64,000 nucleotides of DNA from the NCBI RefSeq assembly GCF_007176755.1, contig NZ_BJTV01000026.1, positions 1-64,000 on the forward strand. The letters are read 5' to 3'. Position 1 is the stretch's first letter. Every line of letters begins with the position of its first letter. Source of the stretch: Streptomyces sp. 1-11 (GTDB lineage Bacteria; Actinomycetota; Actinomycetes; Streptomycetales; Streptomycetaceae). This document shows, in pieces, positions 34,131-42,718 of the stretch. The notes below the pieces were generated by a model, which saw nothing but the letters and a program-made list of their open reading frames with translations, had not been told where the DNA came from and ran no database searches. The position numbers and the translations under genes were made by a program.

Positions 34131-34424
34131 GTGCACAGCATCGCACTCCGCCAGATCCGCCCCAGCGTTCAGGACGAGATCGGACCGCGCCGGCCCGGCG
34201 CGATCTACCAGAACACCGATGGCCGGTTCGAGGTCCTGGCGCTCGTCACGAACCCGGCCGACGCCGCGCAGCTGCTGCGTCGGACCGCTGCGCGGTGGGC
34301 GGTCATCATCCGCGACACCCTCCGCCCCGATGGCCAACCTTTCGCCATCGGCTCGGTGTGGACGGACAGCGACTACCTGATCCGCCCCGCCCCCGCCACC
34401 AGCGTCTACGCGCCGGCCGCCTGA
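34131..34424 (+). CDS. Hypothetical protein
   Basis: A 97-residue protein (MHSIALRQIRPSVQDEIGPRR) with a plausible GAGAGG site before its GTG/ATG start. It includes QLLRRTAARWAVIIRDTLRP and VWTDSDYLIRPA, suggesting a small alpha/beta domain. Family not recognised. It lies between the terminator at 34061 and the zinc-ribbon gene, in the run of small genes that precedes the transfer genes. Confidence 0.55.
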   Translation: MHSIALRQIRPSVQDEIGPRRPGAIYQNTDGRFEVLALVTNPADAAQLLRRTAARWAVIIRDTLRPDGQPFAIGSVWTDSDYLIRPAPATSVYAPAA

Positions 34425-34573
34425 CCGCCCGCCACGGTCCCGCTCCCACCCCACCAGCGCGCCTGAAAGGGGTGGGAGGAGGGCCGTGGCTGACCGTCCG
34501 GCCAGCCAACAAGCGACAGCCCCGGCGACTTGCGACCCCCGGGGCTGTCCGGTCACAGGAAAGAGGACTTCCC

Positions 34574-35059
34574 TTGACCACAGCGATCATGACACGTCCC
34601 GCAGCCCCCGCGACACCGGCTGCCGTCAATCCCGAGTACGCGTGCGACCAGTGCAACGGATGGCATGCCGCCGGTGCCTGTCCCGCCGCCAACCACCAGC
34701 TCGGCGTGCTCCTGGCGCGCATGGTGCGCGAGGCCGATGTCCGCATCCCGGACGACCGGCGGGCGCGCCGCACGCTGCAGGAGATGATGCCCGGCTTCCA
34801 GCGGCAGCCGGTGCTGACCCTGCACCGCCCGGAGATGGCCGACGACGCCTGCCCGGTGTGCGGCTACTGGCGATGCCGCTGCAGTGAGGCCTACGCCCTT
34901 ACGCCCCGGCCGGCCGATGCCGAGCTGGCCCCGGCACCGGTCCGCGCGTCCGGCGGCTGGCAGTGCGACACCTGCGGTGGCTGGTTCGGCGCCACTGGGG
35001 CCCGTCCCGGCACGGTGACCGCTTGGACCTGTAGTGCCTGCCAGAACCTCGGAAGTTGA
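34574..35059 (+). CDS. Protein with three zinc ribbons
   Basis: A 161-residue protein started at TTG (behind GGAAAGAGGA); an ATG at 34589 is the alternative. Three Cys clusters are visible: CDQCNGWHAAGAC, CPVCGYWRCRC and CDTCGGWF...CSAC. Each probably binds one zinc. Function is unknown. It overlaps nothing but its TGA is immediately followed by the GTG of the next small gene, so they are co-translated. Confidence 0.6.
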   Translation: MTTAIMTRPAAPATPAAVNPEYACDQCNGWHAAGACPAANHQLGVLLARMVREADVRIPDDRRARRTLQEMMPGFQRQPVLTLHRPEMADDACPVCGYWRCRCSEAYALTPRPADAELAPAPVRASGGWQCDTCGGWFGATGARPGTVTAWTCSACQNLGS

Positions 35060-35263
35060 GTGCACCTGAGACACGCGGCCCGGGCAGCGCAGCACCGCGC
35101 GGCCCGGGCCGCGTCCGAGGCCGGTCCGGTGCAACCGCTGACCCGTCTGCTGCTCGCGGCCGCCGCACTGGCGGCCGCGGCCGTGTGGGACGCCGGGCAT
35201 CGCGTCACCGACCTCCACCCCACCCGCCGCCACCACGAACGAAAGACGGGTCCTCGTGCCTGA
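35060..35263 (+). CDS. Small membrane protein
   Basis: A 67-residue frame with a GTG start that abuts the previous stop. Residues 28-46 (LTRLLLAAAALAAAAVWDA) form one transmembrane helix. It overlaps the following small gene by 8 bases. Position and size resemble the small spd-type genes near traB of Streptomyces plasmids, which help the plasmid spread inside the recipient mycelium; that role is inferred. Confidence 0.45.
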   Translation: MHLRHAARAAQHRAARAASEAGPVQPLTRLLLAAAALAAAAVWDAGHRVTDLHPTRRHHERKTGPRA

Positions 35264-35438
35264 CGACCTGTACCAGCGCTACCAGGCAGCGCACCGCGCC
35301 TGGCAGGCGCACACCGCAACCTGCACCTCCTGCACCAGCGACGGCCCCAACTGCCCCGCTGGCGCCCGGTCGTTCGAGGGCTTCGCCCGGCTGCAGGACG
35401 TCTACCTCACCCGACTCAACCAGCGCCTGCGGCGCTGA
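35256..35438 (+). CDS. Small hypothetical protein with Cys pairs
   Basis: A 60-residue protein (MPDDLYQRYQAAHRAWQAH). Cys pairs CTSC and NCPAG could bind zinc. It starts with GTG behind AAAGACGGG and overlaps the small membrane gene upstream. Proteins with this 'YQAAHRAWQAHTATC' pattern recur in Streptomyces conjugative elements. Function unknown. Confidence 0.5.
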   Translation: MPDDLYQRYQAAHRAWQAHTATCTSCTSDGPNCPAGARSFEGFARLQDVYLTRLNQRLRR

Positions 35439-35457
35439 AAAAGGGGGGAACCCAGCG

Positions 35458-35709
35458 ATGACCGCACCCGCCCAGCCCACGACCACCGCCCCGGCGGCCG
35501 GCACCGGCACGCATCACTTCGTCCTCACCCTGCAGGCCCCGGCCGGTGACGGGTTCCTGATGCACACCTTCACCGGCCCCATCACCCCGCCCGCGGGTTG
35601 GACGCGCTCCGAGCTCCTCACCGAGCTGCGCGATCAGATCGCCGACAACCACCCCGACTACCAGGGCGCCCACATCGTCTTCTGGTCCCTGGAACCCAAC
35701 ACCCTGTGA
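35458..35709 (+). CDS. Hypothetical protein
   Basis: An 83-residue protein begun at the ATG behind AAGGGGGG. After a Thr/Ala/Pro-rich start it has THHFVLTLQAPAGDGFLMHTF and a WTRSELLTELRDQIADNHPDY helix, a compact alpha/beta domain. It is part of the row of small genes before the larger membrane protein; family not recognised. Confidence 0.6.
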   Translation: MTAPAQPTTTAPAAGTGTHHFVLTLQAPAGDGFLMHTFTGPITPPAGWTRSELLTELRDQIADNHPDYQGAHIVFWSLEPNTL

Positions 35710-35755
35710 GCGACCTCGGCTCCCGCCGACCCGAACTGCGAGAGGAAGCAGACGA

Positions 35756-36907
35756 GTGAACAGCAAAAGGAACTGGCGCCAGCCGTCGCCGCGCGAGATG
35801 GTGCTCACCGTCCTGGGTGTGGTCACCCTCGGGGTGGCCGTCCTGTCGATGGCCGTCAGCTATCAGATCCTCCAGCCGCCCTTCGGGAAGTGGGCGGTCC
35901 CGACCGTCGGCGCGCTGGACGCCCTGTGGGTCGTCTTTCAGGCGACCGAGATCCTGTCCTGCAACAACCGCCGACGCGCCGGGCGGGTGCGGTGGGCGGG
36001 ACTGGCGCTGACCCTCGTCAACGCCGCGATCCCCACCGTCGACCTCGCCCTGCGGCTGAAGCACACGGGGGCCGGGTTCGACCTGGCCGTGGTCATCGCC
36101 CCTATCGCGATCGTGGCCACCAAGGGCGCATGGTGGATCGCCCTGCCCGCGTTGGGCCGGCGGGTGTCGGACAAGACCCGCCGCACCATCGCCACCCGGC
36201 GCCAGCAGGTCGCGGACCAGCTCGAGGAGATGGAGGCCGAAGCCGCCGACCGCATCGAGCTGCTGGAGCTGGCCCGCGACCTCAACGAACGGGTCTCCGA
36301 AGCCGAGACGGCCTACCGCCTGTCGGTCCTCGCCACCCAGCAGACCATGACCGAGGGCCTGCACGAGCAGGCCGAGACCACCGTGAAGACGGTCGCCGAG
36401 AAGGTCCTGCCCGCTGCGGTCGCGGCGATCACCCTGCCCGAACTCGGCAACTGGAAGCCCGGCACGCCCGCCCTGCCCGGCACAGCCACCGGCACGGAAC
36501 TTACCGACCGACACACAGGAGGCACGCAGGTCAGCGCTCTGCCCCACGCAACCGGCACGGCAACCGGCACGCCCGACGGCACGCCCTCCGGCACACCGGC
36601 ACACCCGGCGGCACACACCGGCACGCCCGCGGACCTGACGGACCTAGCGGCGGTCGCGGGTGTGCCGGTCCCGCACCCCGGCGAGCAGCTGACCGACGCC
36701 CAGATCGGCGTCGTGCTGCGCCACCTGCGCTACTGCGACGACCCGCCCCTGTCCTTCCGCCAGGCCCGCGCCTCCTACCGCGGCGCCGGCTACCAGGGCA
36801 GCGAGGAACGCATCCGCCACGCCTGGGCCGCGCTGCGCGCCAACGAGGGCCACAGCGAGATCACCGACGACAGCGACGAGGAAGCGGCCGAGGACGCCGA
36901 CGTCTAA
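35756..36907 (+). CDS. Membrane protein of the transfer region (Spd-like)
   Basis: A 383-residue protein. Residues 13-135 contain four transmembrane helices (MVLTVLGVVTLGVAVLSMAV, WAVPTVGALDALWVVFQA, WAGLALTLVNAAIPTVD and LAVVIAPIAIVATKGAWWIA). A coiled coil (about 150-230) follows, then a 60-residue linker built on repeated GTxxGTP units, and a C-terminal helix-rich domain (DPPLSFRQARASYRGAGYQGSEERIRHAW). The topology resembles SpdB-type spread proteins of Streptomyces plasmids; the C-terminal domain suggests DNA or protein binding. It ends before a strong terminator. Confidence 0.6.
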   Translation: MNSKRNWRQPSPREMVLTVLGVVTLGVAVLSMAVSYQILQPPFGKWAVPTVGALDALWVVFQATEILSCNNRRRAGRVRWAGLALTLVNAAIPTVDLALRLKHTGAGFDLAVVIAPIAIVATKGAWWIALPALGRRVSDKTRRTIATRRQQVADQLEEMEAEAADRIELLELARDLNERVSEAETAYRLSVLATQQTMTEGLHEQAETTVKTVAEKVLPAAVAAITLPELGNWKPGTPALPGTATGTELTDRHTGGTQVSALPHATGTATGTPDGTPSGTPAHPAAHTGTPADLTDLAAVAGVPVPHPGEQLTDAQIGVVLRHLRYCDDPPLSFRQARASYRGAGYQGSEERIRHAWAALRANEGHSEITDDSDEEAAEDADV

Positions 36908-36933
36908 CCACACCTGTCCGGCACCACCAGTGA

Positions 36934-36964
36934 GGGCCAGCCCGCGAACAGCGCGGGCTGGCCC
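36934..36964 (+). terminator. Terminator after the Spd-like gene
   Basis: Thirteen-bp perfect stem GGGCCAGCCCGCG/CGCGGGCTGGCCC, 5-nt loop AACAG, followed by TTGCTG. It separates the upstream run of genes from the traB unit. Confidence 0.75.
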
Positions 36965-37007
36965 TTGCTGCGACTGCCGGAAATCCACGCAGTCGAGACG
37001 GGTCGCA

Positions 37008-37068
37008 GACCCGGTGAGTGACCTGGCGAGCGAACCAGCGGTTCGCAGACCCGGGGAGCAGACCCGGC
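37008..37068 (+). repeat. clt: GACCCGG repeats, candidate TraB recognition sites (clt)
   Basis: GACCCGGT (37008-37015), GACCTGGC (37020-37027), GACCCGGG (37048-37055) and GACCCGGC (37061-37068) lie within 61 bases, directly upstream of the traB-like gene. The 8-bp TraB recognition sequence of pSVH1 is GACCCGGA. The interval 36965-37144 has no gene, so it is a good candidate for the transfer locus. Confidence 0.55.
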
Positions 37069-37144
37069 GAGCACCCCAGCACCGCCCGGACCATCCGCGT
37101 GCACGCACCCGTGCCCGCGCTTCGCCACCAGTCGAGGAAGAGGC

Positions 37145-38794
37145 GTGTCAGGAAAACAAGCAGCCAGCGACGACATGTACGCGCAGGCCGCAGGCGGAAT
37201 CGGCGCTCTCGCCATCGCCGCGGGCACGCTCGCGGCGATCAAGGACAAACTCGGCCTGTCCTGGCCGGCCACCCTGCTGCTCACCGCCGGGGCCCTGGTC
37301 GCTCTCGGCTACGCCGCCTGGAAGGCCAAAACGACCCTCAAACGCCTGTGGGGACGCGAGCCCAAGGCCGCCGCCAAGGCTCTCGCGGGGACGGCGGCGC
37401 AGCAGGCTAGGCAGGCCGTCACGCTGCAAGCGGACGGCACCCTGGCCCCGGCCGAAACCGACGCTCCGGCGCACCCGGAGCTCACCGCGGCGCTCCGCAC
37501 GGCCGGCGCCATCAGCCGGGACCAGATCATCAAGCTCGACGAGGCCACGGTCACCGACATGCCGACCGGCGCGGTGTACGACTTCCTCATGCCTCAGGGG
37601 CGCACCTACGAGGACGTCGAGAAGCGCCTGGGCACCGTGGCGGGCATGTTCCACGTCACCCGCCTGCACATGACGCTGGAACGCAGCCGGGACAACGAGC
37701 GCCGGGTGAAGCTGCTCAAGCTGCACGAGCCGCCGTTCACCCGCCCGTTCCCCGCGCCCACCCGGGGTGAGATCGAGACGTTCGCCGGGATCCCGCTCGG
37801 CCACGACGTCACCGGCCAGCTCATCGGCGTGCCCACCTTCGACAAGGCCTCGCTCCTGGTCGCGGGCATGACGCAGATGGGCAAGACCACGCTGATCAAC
37901 GGGCTCATCACCTGCCTGCTGATCGCGTACGGCGACTTCGACCTGTATCTCCTCGACGGGAAATTCTGCGGGCTGACCAGGTTCGAACCGATCGCCACCC
38001 GCTACGAGTCGTCCGATGATCCGGCCGTTTTCTGGAGCATGGTCCGCGAGCTGAACCAGCTCTCAGACAGCCGGTATGCGCAAATCAAGGAAGCCATCCG
38101 CAACCGGAAGCCCGTACCCACATTCAAGCCGGTCATCTTCATCGTGGACGAGGCGGCCGACTTCTTCGCTTCCGGCGGAAACAACGAAGAAAAGGACCAA
38201 GCCAAACAGATCGTGAACGACACCCGATCGCTGGTCTCCAAGTCCCTGGAATCCGGCATCTCCACGGTCCTCATGACCCAGCGTCCGTCCGCGAACGCCA
38301 TCCCCGTTGAAGTGCGAGACCAGTTCCTTTACCGCCTGTGCCTGTACGTCGCATCGGCGGGAACCGCCAAGGTCGCTCTCGGCGACACCTACTTCGAAAC
38401 CATCGCCCCGATCAACCCAGCCCTCCTCGACCCCGACATCAAGGGCCAAGGCGTCCTCTTCACCAAGGGGCGCTCCACGCTCATCCGGGGATTCAACTTC
38501 GAGGACAAGTTCATCTGGGATGTCGTCGACGAAATCGAATCCCGCCACAAGAAGGCCGTCGAAGCCGCCCCGGATTCACCGCTCAAGCAGGCCGTCGACC
38601 TGCTGCGGGACAAGGGCGTGGAGTTCATGTGCACGGCTGATCTGGCTCCGGCTCTCGGAATCCTCGAAGGAAGTCCGGTAACCCAAGGGCGGAAACTCTC
38701 CGCCCTGCTCGGCGTCACCTCGGGCAAGGACGACAAGGGTGTGCGCGGCTACCACCTCGCCGACCTCGTCGCCGCCCTGAAGTCCGCCTTGTGA
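37145..38794 (+). CDS. traB: FtsK/TraB-family conjugative DNA translocase
   Basis: A 549-residue protein. Two transmembrane helices near the N-terminus (residues 17-32 and 41-58), then a coupling stretch, and a RecA-like motor with Walker A AGMTQMGKTT (240-249) and Walker B VIFIVDEAAD (330-339). The C-terminal 60 residues form a winged helix (LSALLGVTSGKDDKGVRGYHLADL). TraB-type proteins form membrane pores that move unprocessed double-stranded DNA between mycelia, recognising short repeats in clt. The start is GTG behind GAGGAAG. Confidence 0.88.
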   Translation: MSGKQAASDDMYAQAAGGIGALAIAAGTLAAIKDKLGLSWPATLLLTAGALVALGYAAWKAKTTLKRLWGREPKAAAKALAGTAAQQARQAVTLQADGTLAPAETDAPAHPELTAALRTAGAISRDQIIKLDEATVTDMPTGAVYDFLMPQGRTYEDVEKRLGTVAGMFHVTRLHMTLERSRDNERRVKLLKLHEPPFTRPFPAPTRGEIETFAGIPLGHDVTGQLIGVPTFDKASLLVAGMTQMGKTTLINGLITCLLIAYGDFDLYLLDGKFCGLTRFEPIATRYESSDDPAVFWSMVRELNQLSDSRYAQIKEAIRNRKPVPTFKPVIFIVDEAADFFASGGNNEEKDQAKQIVNDTRSLVSKSLESGISTVLMTQRPSANAIPVEVRDQFLYRLCLYVASAGTAKVALGDTYFETIAPINPALLDPDIKGQGVLFTKGRSTLIRGFNFEDKFIWDVVDEIESRHKKAVEAAPDSPLKQAVDLLRDKGVEFMCTADLAPALGILEGSPVTQGRKLSALLGVTSGKDDKGVRGYHLADLVAALKSAL

Positions 38795-38804
38795 CCCCCT
38801 GCCG

Positions 38805-38912
38805 CATCCGCCGGAGCATCCGCCGGACATCCGCCAAGACCCGCCGCGCATCCGCCGGGAGCCACGCCTCCGGCGGATGCCCGGCGGATCCCTGGCGGAT
38901 CCTCCGGCGGAT
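38805..38912. repeat. Eight ATCCGCC/GGCGGAT repeats after traB
   Basis: Four direct copies of CATCCGCC (near 38805, 38818, 38828 and 38849) are followed by four inverted copies (GGCGGAT near 38872, 38883, 38894 and 38905). Together they can fold into large alternative hairpins such as GCATCCGCCGG/CCGGCGGATGC. It may be a terminator, a second TraB-binding locus or a protein-binding array. Confidence 0.7.
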
Positions 38913-38983
38913 ACCAAACCCATGCTGAGCTGCGGAAACAGTCCACACAGCCCTTGATGGTCCCTGGAAGGAGATTTTCGCTC

Positions 38984-39982
38984 GTGAGAGCCTCTGCAGC
39001 CGTCACGATCGGCGTGGGAGCGACCACGGCCGTCGTCGCGGCCGCGCTCGTGCAGGGTGCCGGCGACAGCCCGCTGTCCACGGCGCTCAGCCTCGCCGTC
39101 CCCACCCAGTACAGGTCCCTGATCGAGGGCGCGGGAAACACCTGCCCCGAGGTCACTCCGAATCTGCTCGCCGCGCTCCTCACACAGGAATCCGGATTCA
39201 ATCCGAAAGCGACCTCCCCGGTCGGCGCGCAAGGAATTGCGCAGTTCATGCCGTCCACGTGGGAGAAGCACGGCGTCGACGGAAACGGCGACGGCAAACG
39301 AGACGTCTGGGATCCCGAGGACGCGATCCCGGCAGCCGCCGGATACCTGTGCGGCATAGCGAAAGACGTCCGTGACGTTCCCGGTGACAAGCAGGGAAAT
39401 ATGCTTGCCGCCTACAACGCCGGAAGTGAAGCCGTCCGCAAATACGGCGGCGTGCCTCCCTACAAGGAGACACAGAATTACGTCCGCTCCATCCAGGCCC
39501 TCGCCAACAAACCAACAACCGGTAACGGTAAAACCGCGACCACGGCGCAGGCCTCCACGGCCATCAACGCGGCAACGAAAATGATCGGCACCCCGTATTC
39601 GTGGGGCGGCGGAAACGCGAGCGGCCCCAGCACGGGTGTCTGCTGCTCGCCCCGGGGACGGTCCGGTGAATCCATCACCGGTTTCGACTGCTCCGGACTC
39701 ACCCTCTACGCATACGCGAAAGCCGGTATCGCTCTGCCCCGCACGGCGGCACAGCAATACGCCGCATCAGAACCAGTGAAACCTGGGCAGGTTCGCCCCG
39801 GAGATCTCGTGTTCTACGGCTCCAGTCTCAGCAGTATTCATCACGTCGGCATCTATATCGGCGGCGGCTGGATTCTCGACGCCCCGCGCCCCGGCGCTCA
39901 GGTCCGTTACGACCCGATGGACACCATGCCGGACCTGATCGCCGTCGCCCGCCCCACCACTCACCACGCCAAGGAGATCTGA
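38984..39982 (+). CDS. Bifunctional peptidoglycan hydrolase (lytic transglycosylase + NlpC/P60), VirB1-like
   Basis: A 332-residue protein started at GTG behind GGAAGGAGA. After an N-terminal signal-anchor comes a lytic transglycosylase domain with ALLTQESGFNPKATSPVGAQGIAQFMP (catalytic Glu in TQES). The C-terminal NlpC/P60 domain has TPYSWGGG, FDCSGLTLYAYAKAGI (catalytic Cys), HHVGIYIGGG (His). It would open the cell wall locally for the transfer channel. An in-frame ATG at 38954 is possible but has no ribosome site. Confidence 0.88.
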   Translation: MRASAAVTIGVGATTAVVAAALVQGAGDSPLSTALSLAVPTQYRSLIEGAGNTCPEVTPNLLAALLTQESGFNPKATSPVGAQGIAQFMPSTWEKHGVDGNGDGKRDVWDPEDAIPAAAGYLCGIAKDVRDVPGDKQGNMLAAYNAGSEAVRKYGGVPPYKETQNYVRSIQALANKPTTGNGKTATTAQASTAINAATKMIGTPYSWGGGNASGPSTGVCCSPRGRSGESITGFDCSGLTLYAYAKAGIALPRTAAQQYAASEPVKPGQVRPGDLVFYGSSLSSIHHVGIYIGGGWILDAPRPGAQVRYDPMDTMPDLIAVARPTTHHAKEI

Positions 39983-39985
39983 CCC

Positions 39986-40261
39986 ATGTCCAAGCTCACC
40001 ACCCTCGCCAAGCCCGTCGACATGTCCGGCGGCTTCAAGGACTTCTTCGACACCATCGGCCTGACCGGCGGCGGTCTGGTCACCAAGGGCATCGCCGCCG
40101 TGATCGCCATCATCGCCGTCCGGATGCTGCTGCAGCTGTCCAGCGACCCCAAGGGCGCCCTGCAAAAGGGCTCCTTCGCGGTGGGCACCCTGTTCGTCGC
40201 GGTCATCCTCGCCCTCTACGGCGACACCCTGTTCTCCACCGTCACCGACGCCAAGGGCTGA
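39986..40261 (+). CDS. Small membrane protein of the transfer channel
   Basis: A 91-residue protein with two transmembrane helices (LVTKGIAAVIAIIAVRMLLQ and FAVGTLFVAVILALYG) and a short connecting loop. It is located between the hydrolase and the VirB6-like gene, 3-4 bases from both, so it is co-translated. Two-helix proteins in this position resemble pilin/VirB2-like or PrgI-like components of actinobacterial transfer systems; no function is proven. Confidence 0.65.
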   Translation: MSKLTTLAKPVDMSGGFKDFFDTIGLTGGGLVTKGIAAVIAIIAVRMLLQLSSDPKGALQKGSFAVGTLFVAVILALYGDTLFSTVTDAKG

Positions 40262-40264
40262 CCC

Positions 40265-41521
40265 ATGGCAGACAAAGACCCCTGCGACCTGATCAAAGGC
40301 CCCGGCCGGGCCTACTGCGAACAGGACAACTCAGGCGGCGGTCCCCCCGACACCAGCGGTGTCGGGGGCGGCGGAGGCCTCACCCACGGAGCCTCCGACC
40401 ACGTCAAGCAGCTCGCCGAAAGCCTGATCAAACAACTCAACTCCCTGATCGCGCCGAAGCATGCATGGGCGCCGGCCAAGGCCGACAGCTGGGTGTATGA
40501 GCAGTTCCTGTGGCTCGGCCAGCACCTGGCCGTGGCCATCTTCATCTGTGTCGTCGTCGTGTGCGCCCTGACCGCTTGGCAGGGCGCACCGCGCCTGAAG
40601 CAGATGGGCGCCTCGACCGGCTGGACGCTCGCGGCCGTGGCCGCCATGGCGTCGGTCCCGGGCGCGGTCATGCTGCTCAACAAGGCCGTCAGCGCGGCCT
40701 TCACGGCCGCATTCGACAGCAACGAATCCACGCTGTTCCCCGTCATCCGCACCGATCTGGAAAAGGGCGCGGATGCGGGGAACCCACTGGCCCTGTTACT
40801 GATCATCTCCGCGCTGGTCGTCGCCCTGGCGTTCGCGGCGCTGGTGTTCATGACACGCCAGATCGGAATCCTGGTGTTCGTGTGCATGGCACCGCTGGTG
40901 CTGGCATCCCTGGCACGCGGCGGCGACACGAGCGCGGTCAAGCAGTGGGCGCAGCGGCTGCTGGGGCTGATGTTCGCACCCTTCGCGCTGCTGCTGGTCT
41001 CACCGTTCGTGAAGCTCGCTGAAGGCTCGCTCGCGGTGGACGCCGTCCTGGTGATCGCCGCGGACGCGCTCATGCTGCGGATGATCTTCCACGGCGTGCC
41101 GTACTTCGGGCCCAAGGTGGCCAGGGGCGTGCGGACGCTGGTGGAACACAACACCACCAACCCGCTGGTGCGGGCGATGGTCCGGGCCGGCGTGCCGGAC
41201 TTCTACGAGCAGGAGAACACCCCGCGCCTGCCGCGCACGGTGCCCACCCCGGGCCGTGCGATGTCGCAAGACCGGGGCGTGCTGTTCGCCGCCTACGGCG
41301 TCAAGCGGCCCCAGCGGCCGGGACGTCTGACCACCGAGTCCGCGGTCGCCTCGGCCCGCCGGCAGGCAACCGAAGCCGCGGCCCGCAACGAACGGATCCG
41401 CCAGGTGCGCCAGCAGGCGCGTACCGCGGCCCAGCCGCAGAACGGCGGCACCCAGCCGCCCAACCCCCGGCCCGCGCCCGGCCGGACCGGTCGGCCCGGT
41501 GGGTCCGGCGGCACTCCGTAA
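40265..41521 (+). CDS. Polytopic membrane protein, VirB6/TrbL-like
   Basis: A 418-residue protein with about six transmembrane helices between residues 85 and 270 (for example LAVAIFICVVVVCALTAW, ALLLIISALVVALAFAALVF and IGILVFVCMAPLVLASLA), and a long, basic, Pro/Gln-rich C-terminal tail. This is the topology of VirB6/TrbL channel proteins. Codon 178 is a TTA (40796-40798), so translation should depend on the bldA tRNA and rise late in development. Confidence 0.75.
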   Translation: MADKDPCDLIKGPGRAYCEQDNSGGGPPDTSGVGGGGGLTHGASDHVKQLAESLIKQLNSLIAPKHAWAPAKADSWVYEQFLWLGQHLAVAIFICVVVVCALTAWQGAPRLKQMGASTGWTLAAVAAMASVPGAVMLLNKAVSAAFTAAFDSNESTLFPVIRTDLEKGADAGNPLALLLIISALVVALAFAALVFMTRQIGILVFVCMAPLVLASLARGGDTSAVKQWAQRLLGLMFAPFALLLVSPFVKLAEGSLAVDAVLVIAADALMLRMIFHGVPYFGPKVARGVRTLVEHNTTNPLVRAMVRAGVPDFYEQENTPRLPRTVPTPGRAMSQDRGVLFAAYGVKRPQRPGRLTTESAVASARRQATEAAARNERIRQVRQQARTAAQPQNGGTQPPNPRPAPGRTGRPGGSGGTP

Positions 41522-41644
41522 CAGCGGCGACAGCAGCAGTCGGCTGTTCCCGGCCCCGGTGCTCCGCCCCTCCCGCTGTCCGGCGGTGAGGGGCGGGCAC
41601 TGGGGCCGGTCCTTGTCCGACCACATCTTCCTCGGAGGCTTTGC

Positions 41645-42718
41645 ATGTATTCCCTGACGCCCGGTTACCGCATCCCGGCTCTGCAGCGCGGACTCAGCCC
41701 CGCCGAGACCCTGCTGACGAAAATCAACGCCGGGGCCGGGAGCGCGATCCTGGCGTCGGCCATGCTGACTCCGCCGCCGATGTGGACGTTCGGCGCGGTG
41801 GGCGCGGCCGCGGCACTGCTCAACCTTGCGCCCGGGCCGCGCTCGATCGGCCGGTGGGCGACGGTCGGCTACCGGCATCTGCGTGAGCGCACCACCCCTG
41901 CCGCCATGTCCACCCGGGCCGGGGCGACCGCGACGTGGGCGCTGTATCCGGAACACGGCACCATGCAGGACGCCGCGCGGCGGGCCGCATTCCACGACGC
42001 GTTCTCCCGCGCGCTGACGTTCACCGCCGGCCAGGCCCGCACCGCCGGTATCCAGGTCCACGTCACCCACCACGCCACCGTCGGCGACCACACCGCGCAC
42101 ACGCAGACCATCAGCGTGCACGTGCCGAAGGGACTGGCCGGCCAGCCCGCCCGTGTCCTGGACACCCTGGCGGGCGAGTTCGCCGCCCTGGGCACCCTGA
42201 CTCCCCTCACACCCGACCCCGTCCCCGACGTGACCGAACGGGGCCCCGGCTGGGTGGCGCTGGACGACGGCCGGTACGCGGCCACCGCCCGGATCACCGC
42301 CTGGCCGGAGGAGACCGGCGGTGACCTCATGCCCCGGCTGCTCCTGGGTCAGGAGGCGGACCATTCTCTTGCGGTCCTGTACCGGCCGCTGCCGGCGGCC
42401 CAATCCCGGCGTTCGGCGAAGTGGCAGGCCGCCGCCAGCGGGGCCTTCACCACCGACAAGGTGAAGGCCGCCACTCACGAGATCGCGTCCAACACTGCGC
42501 ACGGCGCGCTGGTCCAAGGCGACACGCTCGTCGACCTCGACGCCTACCTGACCGTCTGCAGCGACAGCCCGGAAGCCGTCACTGACGCCCGCTGGCAGGC
42601 CTCTCTGACTGCCGACCGGCACCGCATCCACCTCGACTGGCTCCCCGGCCAGCAGCACCGCGCCCACGTGATGACCACCCCCCACGCAGCCTCCACCCAG
42701 AAAGGGGCGATCCTGTGA
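41645..42718 (+). CDS. SCO6880-like membrane-associated conjugation protein
   Basis: A 357-residue protein. Residues 25-65 have one hydrophobic stretch (SAILASAMLTPPPMWTFGAV), and the rest is soluble alpha/beta sequence (GRWATVGYRHLRERTTPA ... LMPRLLLGQEADHSLAVLYRP). In actinobacterial transfer operons, proteins of this type precede the VirB4-like ATPase. The final stop overlaps the ATPase start (GTGA), so the two are coupled. Its 123-bp upstream gap has a G-rich leader but no gene. Confidence 0.6.
   Translation: MYSLTPGYRIPALQRGLSPAETLLTKINAGAGSAILASAMLTPPPMWTFGAVGAAAALLNLAPGPRSIGRWATVGYRHLRERTTPAAMSTRAGATATWALYPEHGTMQDAARRAAFHDAFSRALTFTAGQARTAGIQVHVTHHATVGDHTAHTQTISVHVPKGLAGQPARVLDTLAGEFAALGTLTPLTPDPVPDVTERGPGWVALDDGRYAATARITAWPEETGGDLMPRLLLGQEADHSLAVLYRPLPAAQSRRSAKWQAAASGAFTTDKVKAATHEIASNTAHGALVQGDTLVDLDAYLTVCSDSPEAVTDARWQASLTADRHRIHLDWLPGQQHRAHVMTTPHAASTQKGAIL

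Noticed and set aside
38576..39757. A 393-residue minus-strand frame opposite the peptidoglycan hydrolase gene
   Set aside because: Antisense shadow; the plus strand carries conserved catalytic motifs.
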